From the NCBI GenBank assembly GCA_018829445.1, contig JAHJTV010000070.1:1-55999 (forward strand): DNA of 55,999 bases. Direction: 5' to 3'. Under the pieces are notes generated by a model that ran no database searches, was not told where the DNA came from, and saw only the letters and a list, made by a program, of their open reading frames with translations. This document shows, one piece after another, positions 1 through 7,683 of the stretch. A program made the position numbers and the translations under genes. Source of the DNA: a bacterium. GTDB lineage: Bacteria; SAR324; XYD2-FULL-50-16. How positions within the stretch are numbered: position 1 is the first letter of the stretch; every line of letters starts with the position of its first letter.

Positions 1-141
1 CTTTGTTTATTAAGATTTTTATCTGAAGATTCGTGTGTCCCGGAAGTTCACGGCAGTGCGATTAAGGTCACCAGGGAATGGGCTATTCAGGGCTGGGATT
101 TGGGCTGAAACATTTCTTGTATTTATCCCAGATATGGGATA
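1..141 (+). repeat. 141-bp dispersed repeat, copy A: 3' end of an unidentified gene plus hairpin
   Basis: This block matches 19471-19611 in direct orientation with three mismatches (positions 21, 47 and 72). Frame 1 is open from the window edge to a TGA at 106-108, and two of the three mismatches are synonymous third-position changes, so the repeat appears to be the last ~35 codons of a protein-coding gene (ending ...REWAIQGWDLG) and its downstream sequence. It ends in an imperfect palindrome, TATCCCAGATATGGGATA. The homology stops exactly at that hairpin. I do not recognise the encoded C-terminus; a transposase or other mobile gene is an inference. The copy may continue upstream of the window. 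Confidence 0.75.
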
Positions 142-436
142 GTAGCAGCGATGATGGCGTCCGCCAATCCAACGCCGTGAGATTTGCCAAAATCGCGTTT
201 GTATAGACCTCCAGTTCTTGCGATTTCTGAAGTTACCGGGATTATCCGAAACAAGGAGACAAAATTTTCCAACGCATTCAATTCAGAATCCCCTTTTACC
301 CCGGCGTACAATTCTGCAACGACTATTGACGACAGAATAATATGAGATGAATTATTATTTACAAAATCCACTGCCTTGCAATAGCCACGTAAAAATCTAC
401 CAATACATCTGTGTCGATAAGAAGAAATCTTGCCAT
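123..436 (-). pseudogene. VapC-like PIN-domain toxin, frameshifted and 3'-truncated
   Basis: PIN-domain endoribonuclease toxin of the VapBC type, normally a Mg-dependent RNase neutralised by the upstream antitoxin. The natural start is the ATG at 436, two bases after the antitoxin stop; it reads MARFLLIDTDVLVDF with the first catalytic Asp. The frame is then lost at the five-A run 391-395 (five T on the coding strand): one added T restores DFLRG and the downstream PIN sequence, which includes VVAELYAG (conserved Glu) and GLADAIIAAT (conserved Asp). The last ~20-25 residues expected for the family are missing because the 141-bp repeat replaces them, giving a short tail and stop at 123. The frameshift alone could be a sequencing error; the truncation cannot. 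Confidence 0.8.
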
Positions 437-438
437 GA

Positions 439-672
439 TTAGATTCTGTTCCAATCAGTTCGTATTTCCGTAAAGTCGGGGAGATCAGTTCGATCTTTCC
501 AAATCCCGGCAGCCTCCTGTAATACAATTCTTCGCCGTTTGTCGCCTGCCTGATCTATAAGGTGATCAACGGTCTCTCGAATGAGTTCACTTTGTTTTTT
601 TCCCAAAGCTTTTGAAATAGCTGCTAATTCAGAACGCTGTCGATCTGTTAGGTATATTTGTGTTCTTATCAT
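439..672 (-). CDS. Ribbon-helix-helix (CopG-like) antitoxin of a VapBC-type pair
   Basis: Small DNA-binding antitoxin of 77 residues. The N-terminus IRTQIYLTDRQRSELAAIS followed by KKQSELIRETVDHLI is the beta-strand/helix/helix pattern of ribbon-helix-helix repressors; the C-terminal ~30 residues would wrap the toxin. I chose the ATG at 672 rather than an upstream ATG at 699 because GGAGGT lies 5 bases in front of it (677-682) and because homologous antitoxins begin at this beta strand. The stop is two bases before the vapC start, so the pair is translationally coupled. Since the partner toxin is broken, this gene may be a relic or act as a stand-alone repressor. Confidence 0.8.
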   Translation of the reverse strand: MIRTQIYLTDRQRSELAAISKALGKKQSELIRETVDHLIDQAGDKRRRIVLQEAAGIWKDRTDLPDFTEIRTDWNRI

Positions 673-686
673 GTGCACCTCCGATA

Positions 687-706
687 GTGTACACACCATG
701 ATTATA
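687..706 (-). promoter_or_regulatory. Candidate promoter -10 and operator of the vapBC-type operon
   Basis: On the minus strand TATAAT (706-701) is followed by the perfect 8-bp palindrome GTGTACAC (694-687), between the -10 box and the antitoxin Shine-Dalgarno sequence. Ribbon-helix-helix antitoxins normally autorepress through such a palindrome. The -35 region is poor, so promoter strength is uncertain. Confidence 0.4.
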
Positions 707-709
707 CAT

Positions 710-1097
710 CCTTGTCAATGTCCGTGAGGTGAAATAAGTCGTGAAGTCATTTTAACAATTGACTTTTCCATTGTTTCAACCATCGTCTTTAGCATCCAAT
801 TTGAACGTATTTGTGGCAGACTTCCGGATGATAAGAATTCGCTTTACATGTGTCAGGGTATTGATCCGGATTTTGACGACAACAGGGCCTAATCTTCAAA
901 TGGAAGCCCGGGATTTAGGTTGGATTTAAAGAATAAAACAAAAAAGTCGGCAACTTATAAAAGATAGATGTCATTTTCACGATTTGAGCGAACTATCCAC
1001 CGTCAACGTTGTTCTCGCCGCATTACTTAACAATTTTGCAGGTTCCGGTATGGTAACAGGAGTTAAAGCGATCTTAATCTTTAAATTAAGAAAGAAT
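710..1097. other. Intergenic stretch, no gene recognised
   Basis: No convincing coding region. Positions 997-1025 resemble one arm of the palindromic element at 9752-9892 (24 of 29 bases match its 9758-9786 segment), so a decayed half copy may lie here. The 3' boundary is the IS target duplication. Confidence 0.5.
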
Positions 1098-1106
1098 ACT
1101 TTTTAC

Positions 1107-2593
1107 CACTCGTGTCCGGTTAAAAAAAGGCCAATACGCCGCTATGCATCATTATTATTAGGTTTCACGCCGGTTTGACTCGGTGTCGACTTGAAATTTG
1201 GTGGAGAATCCTGTTGTCTTATTTATTTCGGATAAGACGATGTATTCAGGGCAAACGGTTTTCTCTCAAATTATGGGATATCTACCCAAACGGCGCTTCG
1301 ACGGCTTGGTGAAAAAGTATAAAGGCAACCATCGAACTCGGAAATTCAGTTGTTGGGACCAGTTTTTATGCATGTCTTTTGCTCAGTTAACCTATCGAAA
1401 CAGTATTCGTGATGTTGAAGCATGCCTTCAGGCTCAACGCAAAAAATTATATCACATGGGGATCAAAGGCAATCCCTCCAAGAACAACATATCAGAAGCC
1501 AACCAAAACCGGGATTGGCGGATATATGCAGAGTTTGCTCAGATATTGATCGCCCAAGCCAGAGAGCTCTATCATGACGACAATTCATTCTCGATTGAAC
1601 TGGACAATACCGTTTACGCTTTGGATGCTTCAACCATTGATTTGTGCTTGTCTTTGTTTCCCTGGGCTAAGTTCAAACAAACCAAGGGAGCAGTTAAGCT
1701 TCATACGCTGTTAGACATACGTGGATCAATTCCAACTTATATTGCCATTACCGATGGGACCGTCCACGATGTCAATATTCTCGACGAGCTGTATTACGAA
1801 CCGGGCTCCTTTTATGTCATGGATCGCGGTTACATCGACTTCAAACGATTATACCGGATTCATGAATCATTAGGCTATTTTGTTATCCGGGCGAAAAAGA
1901 ATCTCGACTATAGGCGACTCTACTCAGCTAAGGATAAGGATGACTCCGAAGGTATTCGATCGGATCAAACCATTCGTCTAAATGGCGTCAACACAAGAGA
2001 CGATTATCCAGAAAAGCTTAGAAGAGTCCGATATTTCGATTTAGAAACAGATCGATACTTTGTCTACTTAACCAATAACTTCAAAGTTCCAGCTACGGTC
2101 ATTGCCGAATTGTACAAGAACCGCTGGAAAGTGGAGTTGTTTTTCAAATGGATCAAGCAGCATTTACGAATCAAAAGCTTTTTTGGAACGACTTTCAATG
2201 CCGTCAAAACGCAAATCTGGATTGCCATTAGTGTCTATGTCACCATTGCTATCATTCGCAAGGAATTGGCAGTCGAGATGAGCCTTTATCGTATGCTGCA
2301 AATATTAAGTATTTCTTTGTTCGAGCGTGTTGCTTTATACGAGTTATTCAATGAAGACTCTTTGGATGTTCGCATTTTGCATGATGATGGCAATGTCCAG
2401 CTCAGCTTTGAGGACATCCCGACGGCAGTACAAAACAGCCATTGAAATCTCCCAAAAATGAAGCTGGATTCAATAGAGGTATTAAGCAAAAATTTCATTT
2501 ATTACAGTATTTTACAAATCACACTTGCCAAAAGATGATTTCTATTTAAGCTATACATCTGTTATGTTTAAATTAATAAACCGGACACTAATG
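1107..2593 (+). mobile_element. IS4-family insertion sequence (ISPepr1-like), complete, 1487 bp
   Basis: The element is bounded by 15-bp imperfect inverted repeats: left CACTCGTGTCCGGTT at 1107, right end reading CATTAGTGTCCGGTT on the complement, 13 of 15 identical. It is flanked by a perfect 9-bp direct repeat ACTTTTTAC at 1098-1106 and 2594-2602, the expected target-site duplication. It carries one intact transposase. Intact termini, duplication and open reading frame point to a recent insertion. Removing it rejoins continuous noncoding DNA, so no gene was visibly disrupted. Confidence 0.92.
1240..2445 (+). CDS. IS4-family DDE transposase
   Basis: Transposase of about 401 residues that cuts and rejoins the IS ends. 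The N-terminus (MYSGQTVFSQIMGYLPKRRF, then DQFLCMSFAQLTYR) is the DUF4372-type N-domain common to the ISPepr1 group. The catalytic triad is visible as YALDAST (first Asp), YVMDRGY (second Asp) and the Y(2)R(3)E(6)K signature in YKNRWKVELFFKWIKQ. I chose the ATG at 1240, which starts the conserved N-domain; a TTG at 1198 in frame would add 14 residues without homology. Length and motifs are complete, so it is probably functional. Confidence 0.92.
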   Translation: MYSGQTVFSQIMGYLPKRRFDGLVKKYKGNHRTRKFSCWDQFLCMSFAQLTYRNSIRDVEACLQAQRKKLYHMGIKGNPSKNNISEANQNRDWRIYAEFAQILIAQARELYHDDNSFSIELDNTVYALDASTIDLCLSLFPWAKFKQTKGAVKLHTLLDIRGSIPTYIAITDGTVHDVNILDELYYEPGSFYVMDRGYIDFKRLYRIHESLGYFVIRAKKNLDYRRLYSAKDKDDSEGIRSDQTIRLNGVNTRDDYPEKLRRVRYFDLETDRYFVYLTNNFKVPATVIAELYKNRWKVELFFKWIKQHLRIKSFFGTTFNAVKTQIWIAISVYVTIAIIRKELAVEMSLYRMLQILSISLFERVALYELFNEDSLDVRILHDDGNVQLSFEDIPTAVQNSH

Positions 2594-2654
2594 ACTTTTT
2601 ACATGAAATGTCAAAAGTAAAGACCTGACCGTCTATCTGCGTCAAGTATCTGTT

Positions 2655-3404
2655 CTACCTGTTTTTGGGCAAATACTGGTAGAAGTTGTCAATAGCGGAC
2701 TGGATTTCTCCCGATTCGACCATTTTGTGGATTATGGCTTCAATATCGCTTTTTCGGCCCATTAAGGGCGATTTTTTTGAAATGCCAATAAAAACAGGGT
2801 TATCACCTTCAAAGAAATAAATGGCTGGTTTAACCTTATCGGTAATCCCCATTTCCATTAGCTTCGTATATCCTGATCGGTAGCTGTATATCACTGCATC
2901 AATGCGACCTGCAAGCAACTTTTTAAAATTTTGTCCGACGCGGGGTACCGGTTCTTTAATAAGCCTCTCATCCTTATCAAATCGGGTGAAGTATTTTGAG
3001 TGGATTTTGGTGCCAATGGTTAATCCATAGAGATCTTCATATTTTTTAATTCGATGCTCCTCCCCTCTACGAACGAAGAAGATTTTCCTGGAGGTATTCA
3101 CGTAGGGAGTAGATACAAAGTAGATATAGTCTTCACGATCCTTCCGTTTTAACAGACCACCCATGATGTCGATTCTTCCAGACTTCATCATGGCTAGCCT
3201 TCGTGCAAAGGGAGCATAATTCATCTCCAGATTGATACCAAGTCTCTCCGAAACCCTGTGGACGATTTCTGCAACAATTCCATTCGCATGTTCCTGTGAC
3301 ACTCCAGTTTGATAAACATCTAATGCTGTTGTCGGGGCGTTCATTCCCAAGAGAAATAAGATGCTTAGAAGCAAATAAATACATAACGATCTCTGATGAA
3401 CCAT
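2655..3404 (-). CDS. Periplasmic solute-binding protein, family 3 (amino-acid type), orphan
   Basis: Secreted binding protein of 249 residues. Residues 1-28 form a signal peptide (RSLCIYLLLSILFLLG, cleavage near TALD). The rest has the SBP_bac_3 pattern: VAEIVHRVSERLGINLEMNY, MKSGRIDIMGGLLKRKDREDYIYFVSTPY, and the later LLAGRIDAVIYS hinge region. Such proteins capture amino acids or small organic ligands, but there is no permease or ATPase gene nearby. It may serve a distant transporter or act as a sensor-like periplasmic protein; many orphan members in this lineage have unknown ligands. The next gene on the same strand, an AraC regulator, ends 92 bp upstream, so co-transcription is possible. 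Confidence 0.85.
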   Translation of the reverse strand: MVHQRSLCIYLLLSILFLLGMNAPTTALDVYQTGVSQEHANGIVAEIVHRVSERLGINLEMNYAPFARRLAMMKSGRIDIMGGLLKRKDREDYIYFVSTPYVNTSRKIFFVRRGEEHRIKKYEDLYGLTIGTKIHSKYFTRFDKDERLIKEPVPRVGQNFKKLLAGRIDAVIYSYRSGYTKLMEMGITDKVKPAIYFFEGDNPVFIGISKKSPLMGRKSDIEAIIHKMVESGEIQSAIDNFYQYLPKNR

Positions 3405-3496
3405 TTATTATCTTGGTCAAATTAAACGGTTAAATGAAAACATAAATTGATTTCAATAAGTTTCGTTGAAGAATGTAACATGTTAACGAATTTGAT

Positions 3497-4513
3497 TCAA
3501 TGCTCGATCGCTGAAGGAGACCTTTTTTTGTAAAGGCTGGGGGCAATGCCATACCATCGTTTAAAGGCACGACTGAAGTTGCTTGAGTCTGCGTATCCCA
3601 GTTTGAATGCAGTTTCAAGAACGCTTAGGTTTTCCTGTTTCAGGTACTCAAGAGAAAGATCCCTGCGGACATCATCCAGCAGCATACGGTATGAAGCCTT
3701 TTCATGACGGAGATAGCGATTCAGGCTGCGTATGCTCACGCCCAGAGTGCGAGCTACCACCTCAATAGCAGGCTCTTCGGTAATTAACAATTCCTTGATT
3801 TGTTGTCGTACCTGTTCTGATATCCCAACTTTGCGCAAACGGGATAGATATTTAAGTACAATCTCCTCATTTCGAAGGGCTATCTCAGTGTTGGCAAAAG
3901 GAAGAGGGCGTTCCAGTTGCATGCGATTAAAATAGATCCGATTGTCCCTGGCTGAAAAATGCAAAGGAGCCCTGAAAAAATCTTGGTAAGGAGCAGGATT
4001 ATGAGGCTTCGCGTGCATAAATTCCACCTGCACCGGATTCAATCGTTCGTCATCAAGGGTGCGTGCGTAGGAGAGAGAAACGGCCATGAATGCGTCCACA
4101 GAAGCATCTGCCGGTGGTGTCCCTCCTTCTTCCGGTGAAAAGCACAATGCCGTTAAGTCGTCCTTATTAAAAATTGTCAAGCGAACTTCATCCGAAATCA
4201 AGGGATAATTCCTTTGCAGGCGATTCAGAGCGTCGCCAATGGAATCACTTGCCATAAGTGCAATTCCCAAGGCATGGAATGTTGTGGGTTTTAAAAAAGT
4301 CACCACCTTAAGCCCAAGACAGGGGTCACCCGTACGCTCAACAGCCAGCTGCCAAAGCCGATTATAGGCTGCTATGGAAATTCGGGATTCTATGTCTTTG
4401 ATTAAAAGAGGATCAATACCGGCTTCCTGCAAAAGTCCCGCAGAATCATAGCCGGAACTTTCACAAGCACGTAAAACCACTGGAATCCAAGTACTAATGA
4501 TTGTTGATGTCAT
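3497..4513 (-). CDS. AraC-family transcriptional regulator (OruR/ArgR-like, arabinose-binding-type N-domain)
   Basis: Regulator of 338 residues. Residues ~15-200 form the PF12625-type ligand-binding domain typical of OruR-like regulators (LLQEAGIDPLLI, then YNRLWQLAVERTGDPCLGLKV). The C-terminal ~100 residues hold two helix-turn-helix motifs: VVARTLGVSIRSLNRYLR, then SVLETAFKLGYADSSNFSRAFKRW, the classical second AraC motif. I chose the ATG at 4513, where the family alignment begins; an upstream ATG at 4654 adds 47 unlikely residues. It is divergent from the membrane protein/SDR pair at 4847-6107, which is its likely target by position. The ligand is unknown. Confidence 0.88.
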   Translation of the reverse strand: MTSTIISTWIPVVLRACESSGYDSAGLLQEAGIDPLLIKDIESRISIAAYNRLWQLAVERTGDPCLGLKVVTFLKPTTFHALGIALMASDSIGDALNRLQRNYPLISDEVRLTIFNKDDLTALCFSPEEGGTPPADASVDAFMAVSLSYARTLDDERLNPVQVEFMHAKPHNPAPYQDFFRAPLHFSARDNRIYFNRMQLERPLPFANTEIALRNEEIVLKYLSRLRKVGISEQVRQQIKELLITEEPAIEVVARTLGVSIRSLNRYLRHEKASYRMLLDDVRRDLSLEYLKQENLSVLETAFKLGYADSSNFSRAFKRWYGIAPSLYKKRSPSAIEH

Positions 4514-4846
4514 GCTTCTTCCAGATAAATTTGCATTGGCGTCTAAAGCCAGGTTTTTGGCGGGTGATGACCTGCTCTCCCTGTAAAAAATTATTATCAA
4601 TGAACATCGGGGCGATGATAACATGGCTGCCAGTGATAAGCAATCCTGTGCCAAATCTCAAACCTACTCTCAAGCGGCGTTTTTTCTGGTAATCAAAGGA
4701 TTTTTCTTGATGATATTCGGTTGAAAAGGAGGGACATGCACAGCCACTAAATACTTTGCTCCTCATTTCAATGATGCAAGGAAAACTAATGATGGATTCA
4801 AGATTTTGCACCATAGGTAGAGCTCAATCAAATGGAGGATTATCGC
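4514..4846. other. Divergent intergenic region between araC-type regulator and membrane protein/SDR operon
   Basis: This 333-bp region should hold both divergent promoters and the AraC-type binding site. I could not pick out a convincing operator repeat or promoter. A Shine-Dalgarno GGAGG at 4834-4838 serves the downstream gene. Confidence 0.4.
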
Positions 4847-5272
4847 GTGGAAAATGAAAAGTGGATAACCCAGGGATTTATTCTAGCTGGTTGCACCAAT
4901 ATTTGTGGAACACTTTTGTTCAGCAGGTTTTTTACAAATGAGCTGTTGATGGAGATTGATTCCAAAACATTCTCTGGAGTAGGATTAGGAGGAATCATGC
5001 TCTGGGGACTGGCCTACATCGCTATTGCCTGTTGTTATACGAAGGCATGCGCAATTTCTGCTGTATTCGCACTTGAAAAGTTCTTTTATACCGCAGTATG
5101 GGTTGACTGGTTGGCAATGCATGCCTGTGAGTTGAAGGCTATTTATCAGCAGGATATCCTGACAGGATTTTTTTACTCGATATATGGTGTCAATGACCTC
5201 ACCTTCGGAATTTTCTTTCTGTACGCCTTTATCAAAGCTCAAAAACAAAAAATGGAGACTGAAAATGACTGA
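4847..5272 (+). CDS. Small integral membrane protein of unknown function, coupled to SDR
   Basis: About 141 residues with four predicted hydrophobic segments (ITQGFILAGCTNICGTLLF; GGIMLWGLAYIAIACCYT; ISAVFALEKFFYTAVWVDWL; LTGFFYSIYGVNDLTFGIFFLYAF). No family recognised. I prefer the GTG at 4847 because GGAGG (4834-4838) sits 8 bases before it, whereas the ATG at 4832 overlaps that ribosome-binding site. The stop overlaps the start of the SDR gene by 8 bases, so the two are translationally coupled and probably act together, for example in modifying a membrane lipid or hydrophobic substrate (inference). Confidence 0.7.
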   Translation: MENEKWITQGFILAGCTNICGTLLFSRFFTNELLMEIDSKTFSGVGLGGIMLWGLAYIAIACCYTKACAISAVFALEKFFYTAVWVDWLAMHACELKAIYQQDILTGFFYSIYGVNDLTFGIFFLYAFIKAQKQKMETEND

Positions 5273-6107
5273 TCTTATGGGGGCTTCTGCCCTGATTACC
5301 GGAGGTGCCAGGGGGATAGGATATGAAACAGCACGGCGACTACTTTTAGCAGGCTGCCAGGTTACTATCTGGGATATTAATGATAAGAATTTGGAAAATG
5401 CGTATAAATCTCTGACTGCTGTTGGATCCCCGATACATGCCCATCATTGTGATGTTACCATGGAAGAACAAGTCTGCCGGATGGCTGCGAAAGCCAAAGA
5501 AGAGATGGGTCAGGTGGATATCCTGGTAAACAATGCAGGTAGTGTCATGCCAGGACGCTTTTGCTCGCATCCTCCATCTCTTCACGTTAAAGAAACCCAA
5601 ATCAACCTGATTTCCATGCTCTATACAATTAATGCTTTCTTGCCTGGAATGTATGAACGAAAGCATGGTCATATCGTCAATGTTTCCTCTGGTGCAGGTC
5701 TGATGGGAATGGCAGACTTGGCAGTCTACTGTGCTACCAAGTGGGCTGTCTACGGACTAACGGAATCCCTGCGGTTTGAAGCCATGATGGATGGCAGACA
5801 TGATGTGAGGTTTTCCTCCATCCACCCGGGGATAATTCGGGAGGGGATGTTTGCCGGTAGTAGGCTTAATCTGCTGGGAGAAGTGCTGATACCAAGAGTA
5901 AAAAACCATGACCGGATCGCCAGAGTTATTGTCAATCAAGCATTGAAAAAAAATAGGCAGGTGGTTAAATACCCTCGTTCTCTTCATCTGGGAATTCTCC
6001 TGAGAGCCTTGCTGCCAGACAGAATTTTAAGCAGGATTTTGCTCCTGGCCGGAGGCGGAAGCATCATGGAAGCGTGGAAAGGACACACCAACCTGGAGGA
6101 ATGCTAG
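5265..6107 (+). CDS. Short-chain dehydrogenase/reductase (classical SDR)
   Basis: NAD(P)-dependent oxidoreductase of 280 residues. Visible motifs: cofactor-binding TGGARGIG (residues 12-19), NNAG (89-92), catalytic Ser at VNVSSG (141-142), and YCATK with catalytic Tyr155 and Lys159. The C-terminal extension (RALLPDRILSRILLLAGG) contains a hydrophobic stretch seen in membrane-associated SDRs. The ATG at 5265 overlaps the preceding gene's stop region. Control by the divergent AraC-type regulator is likely from gene order. Substrate unknown; the neighbouring membrane protein hints at a lipid or aromatic alcohol/ketone. Confidence 0.9.
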   Translation: MTDLMGASALITGGARGIGYETARRLLLAGCQVTIWDINDKNLENAYKSLTAVGSPIHAHHCDVTMEEQVCRMAAKAKEEMGQVDILVNNAGSVMPGRFCSHPPSLHVKETQINLISMLYTINAFLPGMYERKHGHIVNVSSGAGLMGMADLAVYCATKWAVYGLTESLRFEAMMDGRHDVRFSSIHPGIIREGMFAGSRLNLLGEVLIPRVKNHDRIARVIVNQALKKNRQVVKYPRSLHLGILLRALLPDRILSRILLLAGGGSIMEAWKGHTNLEEC

Positions 6108-6450
6108 TGGTTTATTTTTTAATTTATCTGGGTAAATCACCGGCTTTGCAGGGGGATTCACAAAGGTTTGACCGTGAGAGGTGGTAAGTCAAAAAATCCT
6201 GCCGGTTTTTTAATTAGGGATGTTTTGGCGGTAAAATGGTCGAGGTGGTGAAAAGCCAGTGTTTATAAGGCTTGATGGGGAGGGTTGATAGTCAATTGGA
6301 TTAAATGAATCTCGGATTATCTTGTTCCGATCGGATATCAATACAAATCTGTTGCTTGAAATGGATCTGGAACGATGTCGCCTGAAAGCTCGCCATAAGG
6401 TCATTTCAGATTATACTTCATGAGGAAAACACATTTTTATCATGCCCCCT
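6108..6450. other. Intergenic stretch, no gene recognised
   Basis: 343 bp between convergent genes. Short open frames here have no recognisable domain or ribosome-binding site. I see no clear terminator. Confidence 0.4.
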
Positions 6451-6837
6451 CTACCAAAATGTTTTTACTTCATAATGTGACAAGATCTGATCACCCGATA
6501 CTAATGGCATTTTCTCAATGTTGCTTTGTGCAATTAACATGCGATCGAACGGATCACGATGGTGACCAGGAAGAGAACCTGGCAAGTAGGAATGGTCGTC
6601 CGTGATTGATAGCGATGATATTCGATTAATCGCTAATTCACTGGGAATAAATACTTCCGGTCTTTCAGGTAGAGGAAGCTTTTCATTGGCATACTTGATT
6701 GCTATTTCCCACGAACTGGCTGAACTCCAGAATAATTCATGAGAACCTTCTGAAATGAGTTTTCTTACCTTTTCTGGTAATAACGGTGAATCTGTAATCC
6801 ACCAAAAGAAAACATGTGTATCGAGCACAAACCTCAT
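6451..6837 (-). CDS. vapC: VapC-family PIN-domain toxin
   Basis: PIN ribonuclease toxin of 128 residues, a normal length. The acidic active-site set is present: MRFVLDTH (Asp6), SSASSWEIAIK (Glu), and HHRDPFDRMLIAQS (the Asp pair of the PIN motif). It belongs to the subgroup with a DTHxFFWW N-terminus that is usually paired with Phd/YefM antitoxins, and such an antitoxin lies immediately upstream, overlapping by 4 bases (ATGA). The toxin should cleave RNA when the antitoxin is degraded. No damage is visible. Confidence 0.9.
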   Translation of the reverse strand: MRFVLDTHVFFWWITDSPLLPEKVRKLISEGSHELFWSSASSWEIAIKYANEKLPLPERPEVFIPSELAINRISSLSITDDHSYLPGSLPGHHRDPFDRMLIAQSNIEKMPLVSGDQILSHYEVKTFW

Positions 6838-7058
6838 GCGCCAAATCCATTGAGAATGTCATCTGGAAGAGGTTCGAAAAACTTATCGGAAACTTCAAAT
6901 TTCCCTTTGGCCGATCCAGGTTTACGGTTTTGTGCCTTTTTCCGAATCGGAGTCAATCGTGCGACTGGCTCACCGTATCTCGCAATAATCACCTCTTGCC
7001 CTTCTGCGATCAGCTTTGAGAGATTGGTTTTGGCCTCGTGTATATTAACTTGAATCAT
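6834..7058 (-). CDS. Phd/YefM-type antitoxin
   Basis: Antitoxin of 74 residues. The N-terminal MIQVNIHEAKTNLSKLIAEG and VIIARYGEPVARLTPI match the Phd DNA-binding fold that also represses its own promoter. The C-terminal segment (KFFEPLPDDILNGFGA) would bind the toxin. I chose ATG 7058, preceded by GGAGGG, over an ATG 18 bases upstream. It is translationally coupled to the downstream vapC. Confidence 0.88.
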   Translation of the reverse strand: MIQVNIHEAKTNLSKLIAEGQEVIIARYGEPVARLTPIRKKAQNRKPGSAKGKFEVSDKFFEPLPDDILNGFGA

Positions 7059-7076
7059 TCTACCCTCCATTTTCAA

Positions 7077-7683
7077 CTAGACTCGGTTTAGTTCAAAGTG
7101 GAGTTCATGTCAATACAACCCGTGTCCCAAATCCACCCTCCGGCGTCTAAACTCTATTTCCCCCCGACTCTGTTGTTCCTATTGCAGCCTCTTGATAACA
7201 TGGGACTTTAATGGTAATTCTTAACACACTTGAAGAGGGGAATAGATGGAAATGGTTGAGGCATTGGCTTTGGTTAGCGGCGAGTCGAAAGAGAGATTTC
7301 ATTGAGGGATGAGTATATAGCCGCTGAAACTCATATTACAGGTCTTATGGGTCTTATGTATGATATAAGCCGGATTGGCAAGTCCAAATCCACAGAAAAT
7401 TCGATTGCGTTGAATGATCAACAAACCGGTATCTATTGTCGCATACTGATCCGAGAAGTGGAAAAACCACCAACAGGCTTGTTTCGACCGTTCATCTTCA
7501 AATTTTGACCACTCAGAAAAAAAACCAAGCCAGATTATCACAGTAAAAGTATTGTATCTTCAGGTTATAACGAAACCTTGGTCGGAGAATTGACTTCCAC
7601 GAACAAATCATAAGTTGCTTGGTAATTTTGCCGGTCAACAGCGGTTGTCTGATAAAATGCTTGTCAATCGAAAAGGAGTGAGG
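7077..7683. other. Intergenic stretch, no gene recognised
   Basis: About 600 bp between the toxin-antitoxin pair and the lipoprotein gene. A 68-codon frame at 7302-7508 starts with TTG and has no recognisable motif; it may be a decayed coding fragment. AAAGGAG just before 7684 is the ribosome-binding site of the next gene. Confidence 0.4.

Noticed and set aside
984..1178. 64-codon open frame crossing the left IS boundary
   Set aside because: It runs across the inverted repeat of the IS, has a TTG start and no domain; it is chance open sequence.
1198..1239. TTG-initiated N-terminal extension of the IS4 transposase
   Set aside because: The conserved transposase N-domain begins at ATG 1240; the extra 14 residues have no counterpart.
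7302..7508. 68-codon frame in the gap before the lipoprotein gene
   Set aside because: No ribosome-binding site, TTG start, no recognisable motif; at most a decayed fragment.
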